This document shows positions 35,335 through 46,189 of a stretch of 64,000 nucleotides of DNA, in pieces; position 1 is the first letter of the stretch; each line of letters begins with the position of its first letter. The position numbers and the translations under genes are program-made. This stretch comes from Dryococelus australis. Lineage: Eukaryota > Arthropoda > Insecta > Phasmatodea > Phasmatidae. The notes beneath the pieces were generated by a model, which had not been told where the DNA came from, made no database searches, and saw only the letters and a program-made list of their open reading frames with translations. Location of the stretch: positions 223,024,491 to 223,088,490 of the forward strand of contig CM056994.1 of assembly GCA_029891345.1 (NCBI GenBank). The letters run 5' to 3'.

Positions 35335-36640
35335 CCATTCACTACAGTTCAAAATTGCAATATGAATCCCGCTGACATTTTTACAATGGTTGTTTTAGTC
35401 CGATGACCACTAAAATTTGAACTGCAAAAAGCGGGTGATTTTTACCACAACTACCACTGCTAAACAAACGACACTATTTACAATTAATTGTTTACGTACA
35501 GTTTAACAATTTGCCAGTACGCATCCTCAGGTTGTAATCGCCTCACATTTTGAGACAACAAAACAGTGTCTTTTCAACATTTTTATTATTTTTCAGAACG
35601 TTAATGTTACGGTGTGAGCGTTTTGCTAAGTGCATCTACGAAGCAACATTTTATTAGCGTCCTTACCGTTTAATGTGCAACCATTAAGACGTTAAACAAA
35701 TGACAATTTTATTTTTGTAGTTCAGTGTAATTTTATTTTCTTTGGGTCTAAAAACGACAACTAGATAATAAAGTCAATGATTAATGTTTGGTAACTTTAC
35801 AATGAAATCCTGCAAATCAATATGTGTTGTTAAAATAGCGAAAATGTTCGGAATCAGCGAAATTTGACACTAAAACATCTCCATTCGGTCATCGTTTTTT
35901 GATCAATAATGCAGCAGTGATTTTTCTGATTAGTACTGGTGCCCTTGGCACTGGTTCACAGTGCATTGCACTGATTCGTTTGAAAATTCAGTTAATAACC
36001 AAAAACTGACAATCAACAGCATTTCGCCGGTTGAAAGAGCTAACTGAATTTTCAGTGTGTGGCTGATTTCGGTAATAGTGGCTACGTCATTTCAAAGATC
36101 GCTGAAGCACGACATTTCTGCCTTCCGTTGAATTGTCGTCAGGCGTCGGTCAAGATAAGAAAGTTTGCGGTTGACTGGCAACAAAGCTGTGTTTCAGTCA
36201 ATAAAGAGCAAGCTGTGAAATGACAGAACTCTGGATAAAAGGAAATTTCAAAGGAATTGGCTGTGGAAGTTACAAAGTAAGTTACTAAATGTGAATATAC
36301 GCTGGTTACTAATCACGCGCACATGTTAATAATCCATATGTGGATCAATAGAATAATAACAAATATTATATTTGTTTACGTCGCTACCGCCTTTACGTGC
36401 AATCAAACACATTATTAAGAATTTTATGTTTTCAAGAAAGGAAATTAAAATAAAGGTAAAATATTAGATTGATACAGATTGTCCCCGACCAGGCAGACTT
36501 AGCTACCATGACAATAACTTGCCATCTAGCATAATTTCAAACACATATTTGTTTAATATTTCATTCATATAAACGTGGCTATGTTTCAACTTGGTGTATA
36601 TTGCACCTTGACCACTGCGGCCAGAAAGCGTGAGAGATTG
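35335..36640. other. No gene; small inverted repeat at 35980-36055
   Basis: A 12-13 bp inverted match (aaaattcagtta at about 35982 against taactgaatttt at about 36041) lies in sequence with several CACTG and GATTC motifs. It may be a remnant of a small MITE. Nothing else is seen. Confidence 0.35.
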
Positions 36641-36800
36641 GTAAGTCGGACATGGAACACAATATGGCCTACAGCGGCATTTCCCTGGCATGGGAACGGA
36701 AATTACACAGGTAAAAATCAGTATCCTCGAGTGTACTATGGTTGGATCGAACCCACGACCTCCCGAATGCTATTTAGGCTGTCCTTGGGAATGGTTGACG
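36641..36800 (-). repeat. tRNA-like SINE fragment, type 3
   Basis: On the minus strand gcattcgggaggtcgtgggt leads into a B box (gggttcgatcc) and then a non-tRNA body with gtaatttccgttcccatgcc. No clear A box was found upstream. It is probably a truncated SINE of a third type. Confidence 0.55.
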
Positions 36801-37150
36801 TAGGACATTTTGGTGCTGAGGAGCGGAATGGGGGTATCGATTGACCCTGGTCAGATCTGTCCCGATCACGAGGCAATTTGTTGGCTACACACAATAGAGG
36901 ACAATCGAAGCTGGAGCCACAGGCATGGCTGCAGTCTCGTGAGAGGAAGATAGAGGACAGTTAATGTGATGGACATCCACTCCCATCCCATTACGCTTCG
37001 GCAGAAGGGCGTCTCGTCGTGTGCTAAACCTGGTGATCGTTACTGGATAAATATTTACGGACACACTTTACCGATGTGTTCGCGGTTAGATGGCAGCGCT
37101 ATAGTAAAAGTATAGTTCAGTGACTTAACGTCATATTGAAAGTTTATAAC
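36801..37150. other. No gene seen
   Basis: More GC-balanced than its flanks, with no repeat partner in the window and no recognised RNA or protein. Confidence 0.4.
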
Positions 37151-37154
37151 TGCA

Positions 37155-37620
37155 GACCGCCTAGCTGGTACTTGAACTTCCTTTCAGTGTTAATTGTAAA
37201 CGTTTCCCCACTAAACGACTGTATTAAAAGTGCGTCTAGTGTTTTGACCTACGAACACGTGCTTCACACGAGGCCTACTGGTGTTTTCAAGACATCAAGT
37301 ATATATAAAAACACCATTCCGACCGAGTACCCCAAAACGGCTGAAAAGCGGCATTTTCAAAGCGCTGTTTCTCAAAATGTACGCGTCAGAGACACACACA
37401 ACTACTGAACCTTCCTAAAGACTTTCCACCAATAAAGAATAGCGTCACCGCTGAAAGTCCCGTAGGTACACGCAGTGCGGTTAGGACACTACAAGTCAGT
37501 TGAAAGCCATGCGCTTAGTGGCGATGGCGCGCTTGATGTGCGCAGCAGTGTCGCCCTTATCGATCCCGCGCTTCTCGGTCTCAAACGCGGAAAGAAAAAC
37601 TCCATAGGTGGGCGGGCGTG
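37155..37620 (-). repeat. Dispersed repeat R, copy 2
   Basis: Matches 7175-7515 in the same orientation, with an extra block of about 120 bp at 37220-37340. The minus frame reads FETEKRGIDKGDTAAHIKRA and IATKRMAFN, then TGA, then the shared gtcctaaccgcactgcgtgt block. Both copies also share the end near ggtgggcggg. Confidence 0.7.
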
Positions 37621-37724
37621 AGGTTTAATACATTTCATTGCAGTTTGTTTGTTTTATGCTTATAAGAGTAAGGGTTGGCGTGTAAGTAGCTTATTTACGT
37701 TCATAACAAATTCATATTTTCAGT

Positions 37725-37803
37725 TGATTGACGCATGGATAAAGTGATCGTGGTTTTAAACTGCGGTTTTAAACAGGGCTTTTGAAATTGCTCTATTAAC
37801 TGT
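37725..37803 (+). mobile_element. MITE family A, degraded right-end fragment
   Basis: Contains attgacgcatggataaagtg and acagggcttttgaaattgct, the inner part of the family A right end, with a decayed terminus (ctctattaactgtta). It abuts copy B2. Confidence 0.55.
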
Positions 37804-37805
37804 TA

Positions 37806-38022
37806 TTGGCTGTTCACGGTAAAGTGAACACGTTTGAAAGCCTTCTCATTTGGAATAATAGTCAAGAAATATATTTTATTTTAACTGTAAACGTTAACGT
37901 CAGAGTGCGGTGGAATATACACACAGTGTTTATTACTTACATGGCAATATTTAATTAAAAAGTTGTTAAAAGAAAAAAGTAACTAGGGCCTCTAAAGTCC
38001 TCACTTTACCTTGAACAGTCTA
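37806..38022 (+). mobile_element. MITE family B, copy B2
   Basis: The left end ttggctgttcacggtaaagt follows TA (37804-37805), and the right end is ctttaccttgaacagtcta. The interior matches B1 reversed: ttctcatttggaataatagt, an agagtgcggtggaatataca block and taactagggcctc. Confidence 0.85.
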
Positions 38023-38129
38023 ATAACTTGTATTAACCTGTGGAAGTATCTCGATCTAGAGATTTGGTCCGTTTTCTTTTGCAATTGTTATCCACGTAGT
38101 GAAAGAAGTATTGGTAAAAAAAATTGGTA

Positions 38130-38266
38130 TTCATACCGACGTATGAATAAATTGATGAGGTCCATGGCAGTGTTAATTTTACATGAGGTGGGCGAACACA
38201 CAACGTGTATACAGGTAGCTCTTAAGCAGGGCTTTTAAAAGTGCTTATTTTACCGTGAACAGTCTA
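38130..38266 (+). mobile_element. MITE family A, 5'-truncated copy
   Basis: Only the right-hand third survives: ccgacgtatgaataaattga, catggcagtgttaattttac, agcagggcttttaaaagtgc and the terminus tttaccgtgaacagtcta. Confidence 0.8.
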
Positions 38267-38269
38267 CAC

Positions 38270-39660
38270 TAAACATTCAAATGTTCGGATTCCCGCCTTA
38301 AAATTTGCTTTGCCGTACTGCTACGCTCTCAATCCAGAACTCAGATTTAGCAGGAACGAATTTCGCTAAAAATACGCTCAATATTAATTTAGGAGCACTT
38401 TCTCTTAAATGAAAATATTTTAAATGCGATATTGTGTCAATTAGCGCATATGTCTTTACATCAGAGTTTCTCTCATTTGTTAAGAAAAGTTTCCAACATC
38501 TATTTAACAGTTGTGCAAATCGTATGCGATAAATTCAAAGGGATGTGTGAATAAAGAATTGTCAATAGGTTCAATTATCTTAAAATAATACGATATCTCA
38601 ATTTTTCGTGCATCATTTAAGAATACTATTATGTTGATTTTTTAAAAGTCTATGTGGATGTATACCACATATTTTTAAAATTTAAAGTATTAATATATCT
38701 GAGTACGGTTCGGGCCTACGCTCCTATAATAATGTCTTTGTTCCTTGTTGGCAAATAACTCACGGCCATGGTTTCATTGTTTCCTAATATTTTTATCTGG
38801 ATCTTACAAAGGAGAAAACAGCCCCAATATAAAACATTAGGAACTTTTGTGTGTGTACTTAAATGAACACGATGATTTGCAAATTTTATAACTCATGTAC
38901 GCCCATTTTTGACTGTGACATATTTAAGTCGCCACTTCACTAGTAAAGTCTGTTACTAATGGGCTTTGTACAGACATTTAGCATGTCCAGTGTGGTACAG
39001 ATAATTGCGAATCGCGTGGATTTTGCATATTTGATATATCAATGTCTAAATTTTACTGTTGTAATGTACTAATAATATCAACCGAACTATTTACAGAAAA
39101 TTTACCGAGGGCATTGAAAGGCCTTGTAGTAGCAATTCATTTTAAGGTGTGCTTTCGCAAAAGTTCTTTTACAAGAAAGCATGAGCAGCCACAAATAAAA
39201 AATATGAAATAAGTTTTGTATTTTCAGCAAAGTTTTGAAATTGCAAAAACATTTCCTTGTACGATAATATAGATTTCTTGGAGTAGCTTGTGGTATCTTC
39301 TTTCAGTGCGAAGAATCATCTAATTTCCATACGTGAGTTAGTTTTCATTATTTGTGACGCGTTCTCATAAAAAGGTGAAAAAGTAACTTTACTCAGGAGT
39401 CCCAAAAAAAGAATGTTGAAGATGCGAAAAATATCATTTTCTAGATATGAACGGAACATGCAGTGTGTACGAACGCTACAAGGATGCGACTTCTTTCATC
39501 GAATACACTTAGAATTGCCTCAAAAACAGCCCAAAACCCGAAAACAGTTTTCATCCTAAGTTAACTTTTCTGAGAACGCATCACATTTGTACATTTATAT
39601 ACTAGTAAAGTTTTGATTTTGACATTTATTTATGTTAAAACTATATTTTCGATTTGTTTA
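38270..39660. other. No gene seen
   Basis: AT-rich sequence without a significant open frame or recognised repeat. Confidence 0.6.
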
Positions 39661-39663
39661 CTA

Positions 39664-40088
39664 AAAGCTGTTCACGATAAAGTGAACACCATTGAAATCA
39701 ACCTTAGAAAACGTCACTGCTCCTACCTGCATATATTTTAACGGGCGCGCTGAGTGACATGCGCCCAGTAAAGTTGGTAACATTGGAGGGAAAGTAGTTC
39801 CATATCTTAATGCCGAATAAAATATGTTAGGCAACCATTTGTAATAACTGAAATAATTTCTTTTGCTTTCTGTTTTTTTTTTAATGCAGCGAAGTGTAAA
39901 AATGAACACATTTGTAAAATATTTACTTTACTAATAATTTCGCTGTTTCTCACTCGACCGACACATGAATAGAGTGAGACGGCCTATGGCAGTATTAATT
40001 TTACGTAAGGTGAAAGAATACACAACGGGCATATAAATATCTCATAAGCAGTGCTATCAAAAGTGTTCATTTTACCGTGAACAGTCTA
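39664..40088 (+). mobile_element. MITE family A, copy A3
   Basis: 425 bp flanked by TA (39662-39663, 40089-40090). The ends are aaagctgttcacgataaagt and ttttaccgtgaacagtcta. The interior is complete and close to A5. Confidence 0.9.
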
Positions 40089-40524
40089 TAGAAAAGTATG
40101 ATACTGATAATGTCTAAAGGTTGAGCAATATGTGGTGCAAATATAAAGAACACCTTTTTTTTTTTTTCGCGGCCAACGCCTTTAATGGATTAGGTCTACC
40201 GGGTAAATGTAAAATTCGGGTCAAAAAAAGTAGTGTTGGAGTGATATACACCCTAAATTCGAATCAGTGGAAACCACTGATTCACAGTGAAATTAAACTA
40301 CCCGATCAGTAAAAATGGCCCCACTTAGAATCAGTAGAAGACAACTGATTGTTTAAGTGAAACAATTTTCACTAATTGAATAAGTGACTGCCGACTGCAG
40401 TGGCGAATTAAGTATTGCTTTTATTGAACGCGGGAAAATAATTACGTGAAATAAACATATTTACGATAGTTTACTATGGATACTGTACAATTTAACGTAA
40501 TTTAAAAATGTATAAAAAATTTCG

Positions 40525-40597
40525 CTGGTGGTCGGGATTGAACTTACGCGCCCTTCGACGCTAAGACGTTGCCTTGCCACCCGAGCTACCACTTCAA
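40525..40597 (-). repeat. tRNA-like SINE head nested in the TIR element
   Basis: The minus strand reads gtggtagctcgggtggcaag, then gtcttagcgtcg and agttcaatcccgacc, a tRNA-like layout. Six of seven acceptor-stem pairs can form but the T stem cannot, so a functional tRNA is unlikely. Confidence 0.6.
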
Positions 40598-40722
40598 GTT
40601 CGAGCTACGGGAGGAAAATAAGTGTGTTATAGTTTCGCCGCGAAATCGTCTAGTTTGAAGTTGTATGCTCAGACTTTTCGTATTTGGTTTGATTGGCACA
40701 GTTAAGATTGTTAAAACCAATA

Positions 40723-41146
40723 TAGGCTGTGCGCGGTAAAATGAGCACTTTTGAGAGCCCTGCTTAAGATATACTTGTTTGCACGTTGTGTATTCCTCCG
40801 CCATACGTAATATTAACATTGCCATGGGCCTCATCACTTTATTCATGCGTCGGTCAAGTGAAATGAAGAGTTATTAGAAAAATTAATATTTTTCAAATCT
40901 GCTCACTGGTCGATTCATTAACATTAAAAAACAACATCAACAGAAAGAAATAATTGAAGTTGTCAGATATGATTATTTAACACCTTTTTATTCGACGCTC
41001 TGATATGTAATTACTTTCCATCCCGTATTACCAACTTTACTGGACGCATATCGCTCAGTACGCCCGTTAAAATATATGCAGGTAGGGGGGAGTGACTTTT
41101 TTTTAAGGTTCATTTCTAAAGCTCTCACTTTATCGTGAAAAGCCTT
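40723..41146 (-). mobile_element. MITE family A, copy A4, nested
   Basis: 424 bp flanked by TA (40721-40722, 41147-41148), inside the 40249-41659 element and therefore younger than it. The left end is taggctgtgcgcggtaaaat and the right end ctttatcgtgaaaagcctt. Family A interior in reverse orientation. Confidence 0.9.
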
Positions 41147-41661
41147 TAGTATACATGAGCGCATTCGCTCACCATATTACATGTAGTTTAAACCTTCAAA
41201 CAGAGCGCTGTGACTATTACATGGAAACGAAATGAAATACGTAAAAACGGAATGAAAGGCTGTGTGTTAATATTTCCTCGTAAAATGGTGTTTTGAAAGA
41301 CGAAACACATTTTAGAAAGTATTTTGTATTGGTTTTATTCGTTTATTTGTTGTTACTTCACCTGACACACGTTTTTTAACAGCCATTTTTAAACGTTGTT
41401 TGATGGCCATTTTTACATGCAGTTTCACTGATGCATCAGTCAAAAATAATTAGAGACGCAGCGAGTTGCTCAGATGTTTCACTGGTCCATCAGTCATAAA
41501 ATAAACTATTGAGAAAACAGTGTATAAATGTCTTGACGAATCAGTGGGAAATGTCACTGAATATATCAGTCAGTTAAATTCACTGAAGTGACTGTTTTAT
41601 CGGTCAGATACGTTTGATAATTGAATCAGTGAAATTCTCACTGATTCAGATTTAGAGTGTA

Positions 41662-42326
41662 CACAGCCCAAGCAAGTGCTGGTGTCAGCCATTGCATCGC
41701 TAATAAAGAACGTAGTTTGTTGTTTATGTGTTCTAACGGCTGTCCTTTTTGATTAAGAAGAGAGAGGCGGGTGCTAATAACCGTACACATTGAGCCATGA
41801 CAAAAAGTAGTGGTTCTTTGTTGAGAAACCCCACTGCGTCTACCCGCTGTAAGAAATACATCTATTGGTGTTCACACAACTTAAACTACCGTATTTTCCA
41901 TATTGTATATTCTGGCCAAAACAATTTCTTTTCTGCTGCTGTATTTACTACCACAATTTAAAAAAAGACAAAAAAGGCTCTGTATGTTACATGACATTTG
42001 CCATTTACTTCATAACATTTTATATAGTTTACTCGAGGTCCGTCCCACGCGAGCCCACTAATTTACAACAGAAAAAATCAGGGGAAAACTATATTGATGC
42101 TTACATTTTTGTGAAAGAAATATGTAAGGAAATTTTTGGTGATAAAAAAAAGGGGGTCGGGTAAGTTAGTCAGTTTTTTCCTAGCAAAAATTCATATCAC
42201 TTAATATTAATAAGTAATCAACGGACGTTGTTAAAATATTTCTCGTCTTCCAGGTTTCAGTTTGCAGTGTATTTGATAAAGTTCTGCTGCTGCTGTGGTT
42301 GACATCGCCATCAAGAGGCATGTGGA
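41662..42326. other. No gene seen
   Basis: The 41865-42164 plus frame (99 codons) is AT-rich and has no recognisable feature. Confidence 0.45.
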
Positions 42327-42914
42327 GCTATACTAGCGTGGAGTAGTGGCCTAGCACTGGCAGCGGTAGCTATACTAGCGTGGAGTAGTGGCCTAGCACT
42401 GGCAGCGGTAGCTATACTAGCGTGGAGTAGTGGCCTAGCACTGGCAGCGATAGCTATACTAGCGTGGAGTAGTGGCCTAGCACTGGCAGCGATAGCTATA
42501 CTAGCGTGGAGTAGTGGCCTAGCACTGGCAGCGGTAGCTATACTAGCGTGGAGTAGTGGCCTAGCACTGGCAGCGATAGCTATACTAGCGTGGAGTAGTG
42601 GCCTAGCACTGGCAGCGATAGCTATACTAGCGTGGAGTAGTGGCCTAGCACTGGCAGCGGTAGCTATACTAGCGTGGAGTAGTGGCCTAGCACTGGCAGC
42701 GGTAGCTATACTAGCGTGGAGTAGTGGCCTAGCACTGGCAGCGATAGCTATACTAGCGTGGAGTAGTGGCCTAGCACTGGCAGCGGTAGCTATACTAGCG
42801 TGGAGTAGTGGCCTAGCACTGGCAGCGGTAGCTATACTAGCGTGGAGTAGTGGCCTAGCACTGGCAGCGGTAGCTATACTAGCGTGGAGTAGTGGCCTAG
42901 CACTGGCAGCGATA
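42327..42914. repeat. 42-bp minisatellite, 14 exact-length copies
   Basis: Exactly 588 bp = 14 x 42. The unit runs gctatactagcgtggagtag and then tggcctagcactggcagcgg, with no indel and one variable base (G or A in gcgGta/gcgAta). In plus-strand order the variants are G G A A G A A G G A G G G A. Because 42 is a multiple of 3, one frame per strand stays open throughout: minus AASARPLLHASIAT/I and plus LAWSSGLALAAVAI. The minus frame 42311-42925 starts with ATG but has no other gene features, and the plus frame lacks an ATG. A coding role is unproven. Confidence 0.97.
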
Positions 42915-42919
42915 CGGAC

Positions 42920-43824
42920 AGTCACGTTTACACTGTGGTTTTACCCATAAAGTGGATGTTCAAGTTGACACTAGAGTTCGTTTTAAAGAAACCACGTTAT
43001 TTTGACATGACATTTTATTTCAGCTAACGTGTTTCTTGAAGTCACGTTAGCAGCCCGTTGTAATTTATATGAAATCATATCCTAAGTTCATTTGTGTTAA
43101 AGGTTTACTTTGTGGTTATTTTAGCTTTAAATTTTGCTAAGTATTACAAATTTTAACACGGGCTAATCTCACAACTAATTTAATAGCAATATTTTTTATG
43201 TCATCTTGATGACAGGTACAGATATTTTGAGCTAGTCTAACATGCCAGTTTTATTCAGTTCTGTGATTTCAGTGAAAAAAAAATTATAAATTAAAAAATT
43301 ACAGCGTTTCTTTTATTCGTTTCTAGAAAGTAAGTTTCCATTGTCATACTTTTCCCAGACTATGATTTCATTTCGCAACGAAAAAAATATGTAATAAGCT
43401 AAAAATTGAGGGAAAAAATTGTAAGACTCCTGAACGACTTTAAAATGAATGTTGAAGAACTCGTTTTACGTCCCCCCCCCCTTTTTTTTTTCCACCCCTT
43501 CATACAAACGTAACACCATCTCACCTACCATCTACGAAGTGTCAAAGTCACAACCACCCAAGTTGCAAGTACATTGCAAGAGTGGAATTCAGCATTTCTC
43601 TTGTTGTTGCTCGTTGCTACATTTAATATAAAGTGTGCTACAAGACGAGCGAAACCACTGAAATTTCTTTTCTCCAGCTAGTTTGCAGGTCCGGGACAAT
43701 GTGGCTCTGTAATAGCTTCTGTACGATTGTAGCGCAGTTGTGCGGAGAGATACATTTCCATTACAATGCATATTCCGTATATTCGCAGTGTCTTCACAAT
43801 TTGTAAATTAAACCTTTGAAAAAT
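42920..43824. other. No gene seen; C and T runs at 43472-43490
   Basis: AT-rich. A C9-10 run directly followed by a T10 run marks 43472-43490. Short frames only. Confidence 0.5.
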
Positions 43825-44130
43825 TACTTAATGTATGACATGTTGGTTTTTTCCTAAATATGCACGTTTCACAATATTTGTATACTTCTGTTAACTTAAA
43901 AGTGTACTTTTTTTTTTTATTAAGTTGAATTTTTACACACACTTTCTCTATAAATTATATTCCATTTATCTTTAACACGAATAAAAACAGTGGGAAAATA
44001 GGCGCGTTGGCAATGCCTAGTAAAAATAGTTCTCATGTCAAATATTATTAAACTGATTACGCTCAAATGCGGTCTCTTTGGTGTAATTTTCTTCACTCAA
44101 CTGCACGAAGCGAAGGAATAAATAGTTAGT
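43825..44130 (+). repeat. Dispersed AT-rich repeat, copy 2
   Basis: Same-orientation homologue of 22030-22345; see that copy for the shared blocks. Divergence is high, so the insertions are old. Confidence 0.65.
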
Positions 44131-44557
44131 CCTGTCGTTTCCACACGCTTGCACAGTACACACGACCTCGACTGTTCACAGACGCTTATCACAGCAGATA
44201 TCAATGGTATATTCAAAGTTTCCATCAATTGAGTCATTGATTTTAATGTGCGGGAAGGACTGGTCAATGGTTTTCGAACAGAAAAATTGGTTATCCAACT
44301 TTATTCCTTAATTCGTATTGATTTCGTTGATCAACAGTTAGGTTATGATCAGAGACCGAAAAAACGCGGTGGATTCATTTTGGACAATATAAAATCCAAA
44401 AAATCATATGTAAATATTTATTTTCCATTTGTTCCCACGCGTTTAGATACCTCGGATACACTGGCTGAACAGTAAACACGCTCGAGAATGCAGTTATAGC
44501 CTTCCGCAGTGACAGTAAGCAACCGACGAGCAGTTGATTACTGCGTGAGGCTACTAA

Positions 44558-45108
44558 TGCCCGGCTACACCATCGTGGTTCGAAACTTGATCCGAGATCG
44601 TATCTAAGATTGATACAGAAAACTGTTGCACCATTCGAGTTCAGAGCTGGACTGGAGATAGAGATGAAGTTCATGTCGGTTCGAAATCTCGATCCGAGAA
44701 CAGCAGCCATCTTCGACAAATATAGTTTGAAAATACGCCAACAGATAGAATTACGTTCGATCGTTTTCTTGATAAATTAAAACAACATTATATACATTTG
44801 AATATTATTCAGAAAAATTCGCACAACAATAATTCACTTAAAACAGATAAAACATCACGCATCTAGTTCTATCTATAGTGAAAAATACGCCTACTTCTAT
44901 GACGTATCTTACAAACCAATAGCTAAATTTGTCTCATACTTAATATCGATCTGTCATTTTGGAACCAGGATCGACGAGTCAGATATCCAGAATCGTAAAA
45001 TTTCCTTGGTGCAACACTTTTACATTGGAACCAAGATCAAACTGGATCCTGGTTCGCAACTAGGATCATTCTATCTCGGATTGGGGAATATGTTGGTGCA
45101 ACCGGGCA
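44558..45108. mobile_element. Harbinger-like MITE with TAA target duplication
   Basis: 551 bp with TIRs tgcccggctacacca at the left and the complement of tggtgcaaccgggca at the right, flanked by TAA at 44555-44557 and 45109-45111. A three-base TWA duplication is typical of PIF/Harbinger elements. Sub-terminal regions also pair (atccgaga and gttcg-aacc-gatc motifs), and gttgcacca recurs inside. The open frame 44375-44719 crosses the boundary and is not a gene. Confidence 0.8.
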
Positions 45109-45299
45109 TAAGACTGTGAAGCCTGGCCTACAGGTAATTGAATTCGTGAATGTTTCACGTCTGTAATCACGAGCCTTTGAGAAAGACCGATTTAAGATTT
45201 AAACTACTGCATGTTTTATATTGACGTGTTTAGAGCGCAGTGCCGACCACAGTCATGCAGCATACATGAAAGGGTGGTCCAGCAGTTCGGATTTGATTG

Positions 45300-45471
45300 A
45301 TTGGATATGGCTTTTCAATGCCCCGTGATTTCATGGCAGGAGGATCATTGGTGACAGCTTACGTACCAAGCTAGATTACCGTCAAACTTAAGAATGGTTC
45401 GCACTAGGCGAGATTCGAACCCAGAGCCTCGAGGGTGCGTGGCGAGTGTCTTGCGACGCCAGACCACGTAG
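45300..45471 (-). repeat. tRNA-derived SINE, type 4
   Basis: On the minus strand an A-box region (acgtggtctggcgtcgcaag) and B box (gggttcgaatctcgc) form a tRNA-like head at 45395-45471. The body probably extends to about 45300. A G19 run (45478-45496) lies just beyond the head. Confidence 0.65.
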
Positions 45472-45477
45472 GGAAAA

Positions 45478-45496
45478 GGGGGGGGGGGGGGGGGGG
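45478..45496. repeat. G19 homopolymer
   Basis: Uninterrupted run of 19 G next to a SINE head; its length may not be reliable in an assembly. Confidence 0.9.
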
Positions 45497-45554
45497 TAGT
45501 TCATTATACAGCGACGCTGATCGTTCAAATCGAGCCGACAAGCGCTCCTTCGTT

Positions 45555-45740
45555 CAGCAAGTGAGGTGATGCTGGATTGGAACTGGGAGGCGGACTTAGG
45601 TTTGATTCCCGGTACGGCTGTCCTGATTTCCTTTCTCCTTAATTTCCCGAAGTGACTCTGGGTGAATGTGGCGATGGATGCGTCATACAGGCCGTGGAAA
45701 TTCCTCCCCCGTTTCTGCTTGTCAGATAACTTATTTCGTC
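45555..45740 (+). repeat. tRNA-like SINE, type 5
   Basis: The B box ggtttgattcccggt (45599-45613) is preceded by gctggattggaactgggagg and followed by a body with ttcccgaagtgactctgggt. The A box is decayed. Likely an old SINE. Confidence 0.55.
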
Positions 45741-45744
45741 GCTA

Positions 45745-46185
45745 ATGACCGCGCTGTCGAATAGACGTGAATCGCTGCCCACGTACCTCTCCCTCATTCC
45801 TGTCGATAACGTCTAGCAGTCCCTCGGCTGTATCAGTCCACTGTTCGAAACCTGTACCAACCTTTGAGCAATTACCGACGTGTGTTTGACAACGCACTCT
45901 GAAGATGCCTCTCTTTCTGCCACGTTGAAGGTTTTTTATATAACGTCTTTAAAACGAGGACTTCCTCAACGTTGTAGTCCTAGACTTGTGATGTTTTTTC
46001 CTCTCTTTACATGATGCAAAGTTCCATAATTTGTAGTCAAAATGATGTTGCCAACACGGGAACAGTGTTTTGTTTACCCACCAGGTAGGCAGGCGCATGT
46101 GACTTTTATATAGTTTCCCTGTTTTCACCTCAGCTTTAGCAGGAATGTTTAAATTTTGGCTGCATACAGTTGGCAGGCGGCTAGC
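45745..46185. other. No gene seen
   Basis: Mixed composition, with no substantial open frame and no match to the window's repeats. Confidence 0.45.
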
Positions 46186-46189
46186 AACA

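Larger units (their letters stand above)
40249..41659. mobile_element. TIR element (CAC-CTAAAT ends) with nested insertions
   Basis: The left terminus cacccta-aattcgaatcagtg and the complement of the right terminus (cactctaaatctgaatcagtg) form imperfect TIRs of about 40 bp, flanked by TA (40247-40248, 41660-41661). Both ends are rich in CAGTG/CACTG palindromes, such as tcagtggaaaccactga. Subtracting the nested MITE A4 leaves about 985 bp. No transposase was seen, so it is non-autonomous. Confidence 0.78.

Noticed and set aside
40525-40597. Possible functional tRNA gene (minus)
   Set aside because: The acceptor stem nearly forms, but the T stem cannot pair and the element lies inside a transposon, so it is a SINE head.
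42311-42925. 204-codon minus-strand open frame, the longest in the window
   Set aside because: It is an automatic result of a 42-bp (14-codon) tandem array without stops in that frame. There is no start or stop context or unique domain, and the opposite strand is also open in one frame.
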